Source: DASRJJ01 sp050730855 (lineage in GTDB: Bacteria > Patescibacteriota > Saccharimonadia > Saccharimonadales > UBA4665). Taken from it: a DNA stretch of 64,000 nt. The position numbers and the translations under genes are program-made. Under the pieces are notes generated by a model. The model saw nothing but the letters and a program-made list of their open reading frames with translations, had not been told where the DNA came from and did not search any database. Below, in pieces: positions 24,691 to 33,925 of the stretch. The stretch lies in assembly GCA_050730855.1 (NCBI GenBank), contig JBOHNU010000005.1, positions 1-64,000 on the forward strand, read 5' to 3'. The stretch's first letter is position 1. Every line of letters begins with the position of its first letter.

Positions 24691-24834
24691 GTGCGCCGGT
24701 TCCTAGATCGGTTCCGGCAGTGGTTCGGGAAACGCGGACTGTCTCCCGAACCACCTCACCCGGAACTTTGCAACATGTGGCACTTGCTCGCCAGTAAGCG
24801 ACCGGCCAACGAAGAAACAGGTGGGCCGCGATGA
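24691..24834 (+). CDS. 47-residue basic protein
   Basis: GTG at 24691, 3 bases after the previous stop; product begins MRRFLDRFRQWFGKRG and has a later NMWHLLASKRP segment. Its TGA overlaps the ATG of the next gene (ATGA). No family recognised. Confidence 0.55.
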   Translation: MRRFLDRFRQWFGKRGLSPEPPHPELCNMWHLLASKRPANEETGGPR

Positions 24835-25007
24835 ACAACTACGGTTCTTCGAGCTGGGGCGGCAAGGTGTTCTCGGCCTTGCTGTTGCTCATCCTGATCG
24901 CGGTGGGCGCTCGAATCGTGTGGGAGCTAATCGCTCCCATGCTTCCAACCCTCATCTCTCTCGTGATCGTGTTCTGTCTCGGGTGGCTGTTCTTCCGTCG
25001 CCGGTGA
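24831..25007 (+). CDS. 58-residue two-helix membrane protein
   Basis: ATG overlaps the previous TGA. Two hydrophobic segments (VFSALLLLILIAVGARIVW and PTLISLVIVFCLGWLFF) and a basic RRR end. Similar two-helix proteins accompany transfer genes in actinomycete elements. Confidence 0.65.
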   Translation: MNNYGSSSWGGKVFSALLLLILIAVGARIVWELIAPMLPTLISLVIVFCLGWLFFRRR

Positions 25008-25041
25008 TCTCCCATTCGACCAACAAGGAGGTTGTTATGCC

Positions 25042-25203
25042 TTGCCCAGAAAGACCCGTCGCCGGATGGTTGGCGGCAAGCAAGAAGATGCCGAACGTCG
25101 CGAGCGTGAGGAGCAGCTCCGCGATCTAGCGCGTGAGCTGCGAGGTGAGCAGATAAACCGTTGCACTGCAACGGATACTAGTGACGAAGCAACAAACGAA
25201 TAA
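25042..25203 (+). CDS. 53-residue coiled-coil protein
   Basis: Read from TTG 25042, 10 bases after AGGAGG (25026-25031). The product is strongly charged and helical (KQEDAERREREEQLRDLARE). A competing frame from ATG 25037 uses the same ribosome site but yields only 30 residues of low protein character. Directly followed by a terminator. Confidence 0.5.
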   Translation: MPRKTRRRMVGGKQEDAERREREEQLRDLARELRGEQINRCTATDTSDEATNE

Positions 25204-25207
25204 CAAC

Positions 25208-25239
25208 AGAAGCCCATCCGTTTCGACGGATGGGCTTCT
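25208..25239. terminator. Terminator with TTCG loop
   Basis: A 14-bp perfect stem (AGAAGCCCATCCGT and its complement) with a TTCG tetraloop, 4 bases after the last small gene. It lacks a long T-run, as many terminators of G+C-rich bacteria do. Confidence 0.8.
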
Positions 25240-25270
25240 GGCTTGTAGATCATTCCACAACAGCCAAGGC

Positions 25271-25329
25271 TTGACGAGCCACGCCCATGCAGGCATAAGA
25301 ATAAATAGGGACTGCACAGTTTTGTGCAG
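25271..25329 (+). promoter_or_regulatory. Transfer-operon promoter with operator
   Basis: A -35 TTGACG (25271-25276) and CATAAG at 17 bases spacing (25294-25299) are followed by the palindrome CTGCACAGTTTTGTGCAG (25312-25329). The core GCACA-N4-TGTGC matches two sites before the ImmR-like gene, so that repressor probably binds here and blocks transcription of the coupling-protein operon. Confidence 0.65.
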
Positions 25330-25357
25330 CAAAACACATAAGTGGAGGCAGAAATGT

Positions 25358-25546
25358 ATGCAGCACAACCGAAGGCTTCGCGTGCGAGGTCGCCAGCGTG
25401 ACGACATCGACGCAGACCTGTTGGCACAGCTCGTCATCCTGATGGGCCGCCAACTCGCAAGAGAAGCGAAGGGCGAGGCGATCGACGAAGACGAAACCTT
25501 GCCAGCTCGCATTCCTCGGGTTCATCAGCCGAAGGAACGCCAATGA
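25358..25546 (+). CDS. Small basic/acidic protein ahead of the coupling ATPase
   Basis: 62 residues from ATG 25358, with GGAGG 9 bases upstream. Basic N-terminus (MQHNRRLRVRGRQRDD), then a helix (LLAQLVILMGRQLAREAKGE). The stop overlaps the next start (ATGA), so it is translationally coupled with the ATPase gene. Function unknown. Confidence 0.65.
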   Translation: MQHNRRLRVRGRQRDDIDADLLAQLVILMGRQLAREAKGEAIDEDETLPARIPRVHQPKERQ

Positions 25547-27873
25547 CTCTCGCATTCCTTATCCTCGCCTCCGGTCTACTCGTGGTGGGCCTGGTGCTCG
25601 CGGCACGGTCGTTAGAAGCTCGCTCTTGGCGCAAGTCGCTTGTTGCCATTGAACTTCAGATGCCACTAGGTTTGACCCCGCAGGATATAGCAGGCTGGCT
25701 CAACACCGTTGCGGCGGCCACGCACCGGCACCCGCTGGCCTTGCTCCCCTGTCCACCGTTCGCGTTCGAGGTCGTGTCCAAGAGCGAGGGCGTACGGTAT
25801 CTGTTGCTCGTGCCGAAGTCATTGCGCGACACAGCTTTGAGCGGTCTCCGCGCGGCGCTACCGGGCGTTCGCCTGACGGAGCAACCGGACTACCTCAAGG
25901 AACGGGCGAGCTTCACCACGGCGATTGAGGCTGCCATGACCAACCGCAACCGGCAAATGTCCGTGCAGCGGGCGCAGGGTGTGGCTACGGCGTTACTCGC
26001 CACGCTGCAACCCCTTGAGCCAGGTGAATCCGTTGTAGTGCAATGGTTGCTGACCGGCGCAGGTACACCGCAGCCGATCGCCTCAACCGCAGCTAGGCAT
26101 GAGCTACCAGGCTGGATAAGCGGTGAAGAACTCAAGGACGGCGACACCATCCGTTCCGCGCGGCAGAAGCAAACAGAAGCCTTACTCCACGCTTCGCTTC
26201 GGATCGGCGTACAGGCGAATTCGCGCAAGCGTGCTTCGTCCATCCTCGGCCGTGTCTGGGGTCAGCACCGGGGCGAGAACAGCCCCGGTGTTGTCCTTAA
26301 CCCGCGCTGGTGGATGCCGGGAAGCGCTGCGGCGAGCCGCCTTCGGGACTTAACGATGCCGGTCATGCACTGGCCGCTCATCTTGAACACCCGTGAAGTC
26401 TGCGGCCTGCTACCCATTCCGGTAGGCGACGTGGCCTTACCTGGCGTTGCCTTGGGCTTGGCGCGCCAGCTTCCACCTCCGCCCGGTATGCCTACGACAG
26501 GCGTTCAAGTCGGCGTGAGCAACTACCCCGACATGCAAACGCCGCTGTTTCTGACTGATCATGACCGCATGGCGCACCTGCACGTCCTCGGCCCGACCGG
26601 CGTTGGTAAGTCAACGCTACTCGCCAACCTGATCACGCAAGACATTGCTGCCGGGAACGGCGTGGTGGTCATCGACCCCAAGGGCGACCTGTGCGCGGAT
26701 GTGCTGGCGCGCATCCCGGAACACCGTGCAGATGACGTGATCGTCATGGACGCGGCCTCGACGGTGCGGCCGGTGGGCTTCAACATCATGCGAAGTGCCC
26801 ATGACGAGCAGGGCCGCGAATTGGTAGTAGATAACGTCATCCACATCTGGCATGAGATCTACAAGGACTTCTGGGGGCCACGCTCGGAAGACGTATTACG
26901 CGGCGCGCTATTGACGCTCATCAACACCAAGGGGGCGAACGGCGAACCGTTCACGCTCATCGAAACGCCAGAGTTGTTGACTATCAACAACTTCCGTAAG
27001 TTCGTCACTGAGCAGGACGGCGTTCCGGCCGGACTCGAAAGCTTCTGGCACTGGTATCGCGGCATGCGCCCCGAGGAACGCCTCAAGGTCATCGGGCCGA
27101 TTCTCAACAAGCTGCGCGCGGCAACGCTGCGCACCCCGATTCGGCTCATGCTAGGCCAATCTGAGGGCATCGACCTTGACCGCGTGCTGGCCGAGAAGAA
27201 GGTCTTGCTCGTGCCCTTGAGCGCCGGAACACTCGGCGCGGAGACTGCCGGACTCCTCGGCACCATGCTGCTGGCGGCGCTGTGGCAAGCCATCCTCGGC
27301 CGGGTTCAGCTTGACCCGAGCGAGCGGCACCCGGTCTACCTCTACGTTGACGAAGCCCAGTCGGTCTTGAAGCTCCCGGTAGACCTGGCGGACATGCTCG
27401 CCCAAGCGCGCGGCCTGGGTGCCTCGTTCACGCTCGCGCATCAGCACCTTGGCCAGATCGACGACAAGCAGGTTAAGAGCGCGCTACTTGGCACGGTGCG
27501 CAGTCAGATCGTGTTCCAAGCCATGCGCGAAGATGCTGCAACGCTCGCCCCTTCCTACGCGCCAAGGCTTACGGCTGACGACCTCATGGGCCTAGCTCGC
27601 TACGAGTTCGCCATGCGTCCGCTAGTTGACGGCCAAACGCTCGCCCCGCTCACCGGCTCCACGCTTGCCCTCCCTCCGTCCATCCGCGACGGTGCAGCCC
27701 TAGCCGAGACCAGCCGCCAACAGCACGGCAAACTCCGCAGCCAAGTAGAAGCCTCCTTGAAGGAACGCGGCCGTACGCCGGATGACGCCAGCTCGGGCAC
27801 GGGCACCAAGCCCAAGACCTACGGGCGCCGCAAGAAGCCCTCAGACGACAGCTGGAAAGGAGGTGCCGAATGA
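25543..27873 (+). CDS. VirD4/TraM-type DNA-transfer coupling ATPase
   Basis: 776 residues. One N-terminal membrane helix (1-22) and a ~320-residue region of unknown fold precede a P-loop ATPase core: Walker A GPTGVGKST at about 350-358, VVVIDPKGDLCADVLARIP after it, Walker B VYLYVDEAQ near 598-606, and ARGLGASFTLAHQHLGQID. This is the TraM/VirD4 coupling-protein class that recruits or pumps DNA during conjugation. The tail is basic and disordered (KPKTYGRRKKPSDDSWKGG). No other secretion ATPase is present, so it may work alone or with a helper element. Confidence 0.85.
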   Translation: MTLAFLILASGLLVVGLVLAARSLEARSWRKSLVAIELQMPLGLTPQDIAGWLNTVAAATHRHPLALLPCPPFAFEVVSKSEGVRYLLLVPKSLRDTALSGLRAALPGVRLTEQPDYLKERASFTTAIEAAMTNRNRQMSVQRAQGVATALLATLQPLEPGESVVVQWLLTGAGTPQPIASTAARHELPGWISGEELKDGDTIRSARQKQTEALLHASLRIGVQANSRKRASSILGRVWGQHRGENSPGVVLNPRWWMPGSAAASRLRDLTMPVMHWPLILNTREVCGLLPIPVGDVALPGVALGLARQLPPPPGMPTTGVQVGVSNYPDMQTPLFLTDHDRMAHLHVLGPTGVGKSTLLANLITQDIAAGNGVVVIDPKGDLCADVLARIPEHRADDVIVMDAASTVRPVGFNIMRSAHDEQGRELVVDNVIHIWHEIYKDFWGPRSEDVLRGALLTLINTKGANGEPFTLIETPELLTINNFRKFVTEQDGVPAGLESFWHWYRGMRPEERLKVIGPILNKLRAATLRTPIRLMLGQSEGIDLDRVLAEKKVLLVPLSAGTLGAETAGLLGTMLLAALWQAILGRVQLDPSERHPVYLYVDEAQSVLKLPVDLADMLAQARGLGASFTLAHQHLGQIDDKQVKSALLGTVRSQIVFQAMREDAATLAPSYAPRLTADDLMGLARYEFAMRPLVDGQTLAPLTGSTLALPPSIRDGAALAETSRQQHGKLRSQVEASLKERGRTPDDASSGTGTKPKTYGRRKKPSDDSWKGGAE

Positions 27874-28004
27874 CCGAACTACTAACCCGATCGCTGCCCC
27901 GGTCGCGTCGCCCATTGACTCACTGCCTCCCTGGTCAGCATCTCCCAAACTCCCTCTACTGCCAACGAAATATGACTGCTGACCGAGGCAGCAGTCATGG
28001 GTGA
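27870..28004 (+). CDS. 44-residue basic protein, tentative
   Basis: ATG overlaps the ATPase stop (ATGA), with AGGAGG 6 bases upstream, which strongly suggests translation starts here. The product (MTELLTRSLPRSRRPLTHCL...) has no recognised motif and overlaps the start of the following gene by 8 bases. It could mainly serve to couple translation. Confidence 0.45.
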   Translation: MTELLTRSLPRSRRPLTHCLPGQHLPNSLYCQRNMTADRGSSHG

Positions 28005-28803
28005 GCGGCGGGCGACTCGGGCGGCGGTCGGCCGGCTGTCTGAGACCTTGAGCGAGCGGGATATGGCCATCTTGGCGGACGTGGCCAAGGTGCGAGTGCT
28101 GACCGGCAGGCAGGTGGAGCGGCTGCATTTCGCGCACTTGGGGGGGATGCATCGGGACCGCACGAGGCGTCGGGTTTTAGAACGACTCGCAGCCGCAGGT
28201 TTGCTGACTGCGCTACCACGACGGGTTGGGGGCGGGCGGGCGGGATCGGCCGGGATGATCTTCGCGTTAGGATTAGTCGGACAGCGATGGCTGTCAATGC
28301 AGGCTGACGGCGCGGCAACTGCTCGCACCCGTCAACCCGGCGTGCCTACAGAGCGGTTCCTCGCTCATACCCTCGTGGTGGCTGAACTGTACGTGAGCTT
28401 GACGGAAGCAAGCCGTACGGATGCGTTGACCCTCAACGACTTTCGGGCGGAGCCTGCGGCCTGGTGGCGAGATAGCGAGGGCGAGTGGGTCAAGCCGGAT
28501 GCGTTGGCCGTGGTGAGCAACGGCGATGTTGAGGACTCGTGGGCGATTGAGGTTGACCAGGCGACGGAGAGTCTGCCGACGCTGCGGCGCAAGCTCGCCT
28601 TCTACCTCGACCTGGCCAGGAACGAGGAACATGGGCCGAACCGTGGGCCACTGCCGCGTGTCCTCATCACGGTGCCGGATGAACGGCGACGGAGCGCGGT
28701 GGGTGAGCTGCTGCGGTCGCTGCCTGAGCCTGCTGGGGAGTTGTTTGTGGTGACTGTCCACAGTGGAGCGATAGCGGCCATAACCGAGGCGTTGCAACAG
28801 TAA
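27997..28803 (+). CDS. Replication-relaxation family protein
   Basis: 268 residues. The N-terminal winged-helix segment (LSERDMAILADVAKVRVLTG, RQVERLHF ... RTRRRVLERLAAAGLL), followed by HTLVVAELYVSLTEA and a nuclease-like strand region (AWWRDSEGEWVKPDALAVV, SWAIEVDQATESLPTLRRKL), matches the replication-relaxation family found on actinobacterial and Saccharibacterial elements. These are thought to help plasmid replication or transfer initiation. E-x-D-x-(T/G) in IEVDQATE may be an active-site motif. Confidence 0.75.
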   Translation: MGERRATRAAVGRLSETLSERDMAILADVAKVRVLTGRQVERLHFAHLGGMHRDRTRRRVLERLAAAGLLTALPRRVGGGRAGSAGMIFALGLVGQRWLSMQADGAATARTRQPGVPTERFLAHTLVVAELYVSLTEASRTDALTLNDFRAEPAAWWRDSEGEWVKPDALAVVSNGDVEDSWAIEVDQATESLPTLRRKLAFYLDLARNEEHGPNRGPLPRVLITVPDERRRSAVGELLRSLPEPAGELFVVTVHSGAIAAITEALQQ

Positions 28804-28809
28804 CAGGTA

Positions 28810-28845
28810 GCACAGTGTTGTGCATTCTACTGCACACAACTGTGC
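28810..28845 (+). promoter_or_regulatory. Tandem operators before the ImmR-like gene
   Basis: GCACAGTGTTGTGC (28810-28823) and GCACACAACTGTGC (28832-28845), centres 22 bp apart, i.e. two helical turns, so dimers would sit on one DNA face. A third copy lies at 25314-25327. They precede the repressor gene by about 40 bases, suggesting autoregulation; TAGGAT at 28856-28861 is a possible -10. Confidence 0.7.
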
Positions 28846-28883
28846 GATCTTGTGATAGGATTCTATGTAAAGAGGAGCAAGAC

Positions 28884-29300
28884 ATGTCAAACCAAGCTAG
28901 AAAATCCAAAGCCGACAAACAGCCGACACTTGGCGAGACGCTACGGGCAGCTCGCGAGGAAGCCGGGCTATCCAAGCTTCAGCTCGAAGCCACGTCAGGT
29001 GTCGGCCGGATGAACATTTCCCGGTTGGAATCCGATTGGTACCAAGAACCCCCGTCAGATGACCTCATTCGCCTGGCGAGGGCACTGGAACTCAACGAAA
29101 CCGACCTCTTCCTCATCGCTGGGTTACCGATCCCGAAAGAAGCCGCAAGCCTAGACATCATGCTGCGCAAAGGATACGGCGTCACCGATGAAGAACTGCC
29201 AGAGCTGAAACGGCAAATTGAGGCGCTGATCGCCAAGCATCACCAGGAACCGAGCAAACGTAAAGCCAAGGGAGGGCAACAACATGACCAAGACAACTAA
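28884..29300 (+). CDS. XRE-family repressor, ImmR-like
   Basis: 138 residues from ATG 28884, with AGAGGAG upstream, which decides the start. The helix-turn-helix lies at about residues 15-70 (TLGETLRAAREEAGLSKLQL, SGVGRMNISRLESDW, DDLIRLARALELNETDLFLI). It is followed by an ImmA-type metallopeptidase gene, the arrangement of ImmR/ImmA in ICEBs1, where peptidase cleavage of the repressor induces excision and transfer. The GCACA-N4-TGTGC operators are its likely targets. Confidence 0.8.
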   Translation: MSNQARKSKADKQPTLGETLRAAREEAGLSKLQLEATSGVGRMNISRLESDWYQEPPSDDLIRLARALELNETDLFLIAGLPIPKEAASLDIMLRKGYGVTDEELPELKRQIEALIAKHHQEPSKRKAKGGQQHDQDN

Positions 29301-29913
29301 GGAGGCGAAGACCAACATCATCCGCGAACTGCGGGCACTCGTGCCGCACCGGCCATTGACCTACAGCGAGAGCTACATCCTGGCTGAGAAACAGGCCAAT
29401 CGCGCGCTTCAACTCCTCGGCCAGACAGAGCCAGATGTCAACCTGGGCTGGATTCTCGACCTACCAAGGGTCGTTGTCGAGCTGGCACCGCGCCACAAGA
29501 TGGACGGCATAGCCGGGTTCACCACGTTCTCGCGCGGTAAGTACTTTGTGATGGTCAACAAGAACGACGCGCACCCACGGCGACGCTTCACCCTGGCGCA
29601 CGAGTGCAAGCACCTCCTGGACTACACCGCTGCGCCCGTCATCCACAAAGGACTTGGCTCTGGCGACACCGACCGGCAAAGCCAACAAATCGAGAGCGTC
29701 TGCAACCATTTCGCGGCCTGCCTGCTCATGCCACGCAACTGGGTAAAGCGGGTGTGGGCCAACGGACTACAAGATGTGCCGACGCTGGCCACGCTGTTCA
29801 ACGTGTCCGAGGAAGCGATGGAACGGCGCTTGAAGTTCTTGGGCTACATCGACAACGACCCTAAACCGATCAAGGCTTACTTCCGCAAGGAATCCGTGGC
29901 GCTGGCCGCGTAG
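29284..29913 (+). CDS. ImmA/IrrE-type metallopeptidase
   Basis: 209 residues; start overlaps the repressor gene by 17 bases with GGGAGGG upstream. The zinc motif HECKH lies near residues 107-111 (RRRFTLAHECKHLLDY), followed by the downstream segment SVCNHFAACLLMPRNWVKRV that supplies the third ligand region. Known relatives cleave a cognate XRE repressor when activated. Here it should relieve repression of transfer and integrase genes after a trigger such as DNA damage or a donor/recipient signal. Confidence 0.85.
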   Translation: MTKTTKEAKTNIIRELRALVPHRPLTYSESYILAEKQANRALQLLGQTEPDVNLGWILDLPRVVVELAPRHKMDGIAGFTTFSRGKYFVMVNKNDAHPRRRFTLAHECKHLLDYTAAPVIHKGLGSGDTDRQSQQIESVCNHFAACLLMPRNWVKRVWANGLQDVPTLATLFNVSEEAMERRLKFLGYIDNDPKPIKAYFRKESVALAA

Positions 29914-29934
29914 AAATCGAAAGGAGGGTCGCAG

Positions 29935-31788
<1,854 letters not shown>

Positions 31789-31791
<3 letters not shown>

Positions 31792-32718
31792 CAAAATCCG
31801 GCGCAGGCGGGCGATGACGATTACGGAAATGTTAAGCACAACGGCCATAACTACCAGGCCGACCAAAACCCACGCCTCCTCTTGGAACGGCAAGTCGATG
31901 TTCATGCCGTACAGACCGAAAATCATGCTGGGCAGCATTATCATCACGGTAATGACGGTGAGCAGTTTAATGGTGCGGTTTACGTTGTTGGTGCTGATGG
32001 AGCTATATGCCTCGCGGATGTTAGTAACCGATTTGACGTTGGAGTTACAGGCCTCGATGGACTGCTCGTTATTGAGTAGCAAATCTTCTACGATGTCTTG
32101 ATCTTCCTCAAACAGCGGCATGTAGCGGCCAAGCAGCAGGCGGCGCAGCGTGGCGTTGGCGGGCATTAGCGCTGACAAAAATTCGTTCAGCTCGTCTTCT
32201 ATCGTTACAAAGTCCACAAAATCCTGGTTGCGGATTTCGTGGCCGCGCAGGCGCGAACGAATGAGCTTGATCTGCTTGCTGGTTTTGCTAATAAAGCCAT
32301 CGTACTGCTCGACGATTTGCCCGAGGATTTGCAGCACCAGCTTGGCGCGCTGAGTGGTGGCGAATTCGACCTTGCCGCCGAGGAAGGCGTCGAGGGGTGG
32401 CAAGCGCACCAGCGACACGGTAACCAGAAAATCCTTGCCAAAGATAAAAAGCAGCGGCACGGTCTCGATGTCGCCGTCGGCGTTTTTGTAGGCAAAGCGC
32501 ATGAAAATGTAACTTTGGTCGCCTTCTTTTTCGAGGCGGGGCATTTCGTCTTCGTCTAGCGCGTCCTCTATAAGCCCTTCGTCTAATTTAAAATCGCTAA
32601 CCAGTTTGGCGACTTCGTGGTGGTTCGGAGCCTCAGCGTACACCCACGCGCCGCGCTTGTATTCACTCAGCTCCTGTAGTTTCTCGCTGCGCAGACTCTT
32701 ATAGAAATACTTAATCAT
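31789..32718 (-). CDS. corA: CorA-family magnesium transporter
   Basis: 309 residues. A large cytoplasmic N-domain precedes two C-terminal membrane helices; the first ends in the selectivity motif GMN (FGLYGMNIDLP), and the last helix is VLVGLVVMAVVLNISVIVIA with a basic end. It forms a pentameric Mg2+ (or Co2+) channel in the membrane. Its stop lies just upstream of tRNA-Ala in the same direction, and this junction is part of the duplicated repeat. Confidence 0.92.
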
Positions 32719-32775
32719 GGCGGCCTCTGACTTTAAGGGTTGTTGCCCTCATTGTACCACCGGGATGCGTGTGTA

Positions 32776-33324
32776 CTAAACCTGGCGCAACAGAAAGTCG
32801 TGCAGATGTTTGTGAGCTTTGGCGCGGGGCGAGAACCTTTTTTTGTCGTGGTCGGACATTTCGGCAAAGGTTTTGTCGCTGCCGTTTGGGATAAAAACCG
32901 GATCCCAACCCATACCGTGCGCGCCGCGGGGTTTGGCCGCTATGTTGCCTTCGGTGCTGCCTTCAAAAAAATGCACGCTGTCGCCGCTACAGTAAGCATA
33001 TGTTACCCGCGCCACCGCCGAGCGGTGCGGCAGCGTGTCTGCAACCTTGCACAGCCCCTCGTTACCGAGCTCTTCTAAAAACCACTTTATAAATGTGCCG
33101 GGCAGCCGCCCCATGGCGGTAAATACCAGCGAGGTGTCCTCCACCAAAACCGGCGATTTTAAAATGCCGTACGCTTGGCGCACCTTATGCTCGGCGACGG
33201 TGTGCGAATTGAGAGACTGTATCTCGTCCAGGTCTAGTTTGTGATGCGTGACTGGCCAGTCCAACCACTTAGCCAAATAATCCGCTTTGCGCTGGTTGCC
33301 GGTGATAAATGTCAGCTGCTTCAT
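32776..33324 (-). CDS. rdgB: Non-canonical purine NTP pyrophosphatase
   Basis: 182 residues. The HAM1/RdgB hallmarks are present: N-terminal TFITGNQRKADYLAKWL, central LVEDTSLVFTAMGRLPG, GMGWDPVFIPNG and SDKTFAEMSDHDKKRFSPRA. It hydrolyses ITP, dITP and XTP to keep deaminated purines out of nucleic acids. Confidence 0.93.
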   Translation of the reverse strand: MKQLTFITGNQRKADYLAKWLDWPVTHHKLDLDEIQSLNSHTVAEHKVRQAYGILKSPVLVEDTSLVFTAMGRLPGTFIKWFLEELGNEGLCKVADTLPHRSAVARVTYAYCSGDSVHFFEGSTEGNIAAKPRGAHGMGWDPVFIPNGSDKTFAEMSDHDKKRFSPRAKAHKHLHDFLLRQV

Positions 33325-33380
33325 TGTTTACACATGATAGCAAGAACCACCGCAAAAACAAGCGACAGCCTCGGACCCTA

Positions 33381-33908
33381 TCACCTGCCCTGCAGATTCT
33401 TGTTAATCGCCTGTAGCTCGGCGATGGCCACGCCGACTACCGTGTCGGTGCGCAGCTTGGCCTCGGTGTTTTCGAACCACAGGGAAATCCATTTGCAAAA
33501 CTGACCGTTTTTTTCGTCGGTCCAGGACAGGCCGGATTCGGCCGCCAGGATAGTCGGCGCGTCGACGTTTTCGGGTATTAGGAAATCTATGTGATCTAAG
33601 CCAACGGCGTCGGTTGAGTCAGGGCGGCGCTGCATGAGCTTGATGACCCTAAGATCCAGACCCAACTGGCCGCCGTCTTTCAGGTGCATGGTGGCAATCC
33701 AGCGATCGTTAATCCAACCGAGGTGGATTTGGTCGCAGTCGTCGCGCAGATCGTGGAACCGCCCCTGAAAATCGACAAAATCTTCGGTTTTCCATCCCAC
33801 GGCCGTGGGCTTTAGCTGCTCAAAAAACCGTTTGTTGCGCCTGGCGGCCACCAGCTTCTGCCATTTGGCGTTGTAGATGTCGATGGCCGTGTTTAACTCT
33901 TCCAACAT
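33381..33908 (-). CDS. Hypothetical protein
   Basis: 175 residues without recognised domain. Regular features include DHIDFLIPENVDAPTILAAE and CKWISLWFENTEAKLRTDTV, suggesting a small alpha/beta fold. It precedes rdgB in the same direction and follows ligA by 17 bases, so it may share the ligA transcript. Confidence 0.7.
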   Translation of the reverse strand: MLEELNTAIDIYNAKWQKLVAARRNKRFFEQLKPTAVGWKTEDFVDFQGRFHDLRDDCDQIHLGWINDRWIATMHLKDGGQLGLDLRVIKLMQRRPDSTDAVGLDHIDFLIPENVDAPTILAAESGLSWTDEKNGQFCKWISLWFENTEAKLRTDTVVGVAIAELQAINKNLQGR

Positions 33909-33925
33909 ATACCCTCCCTTTTGGT

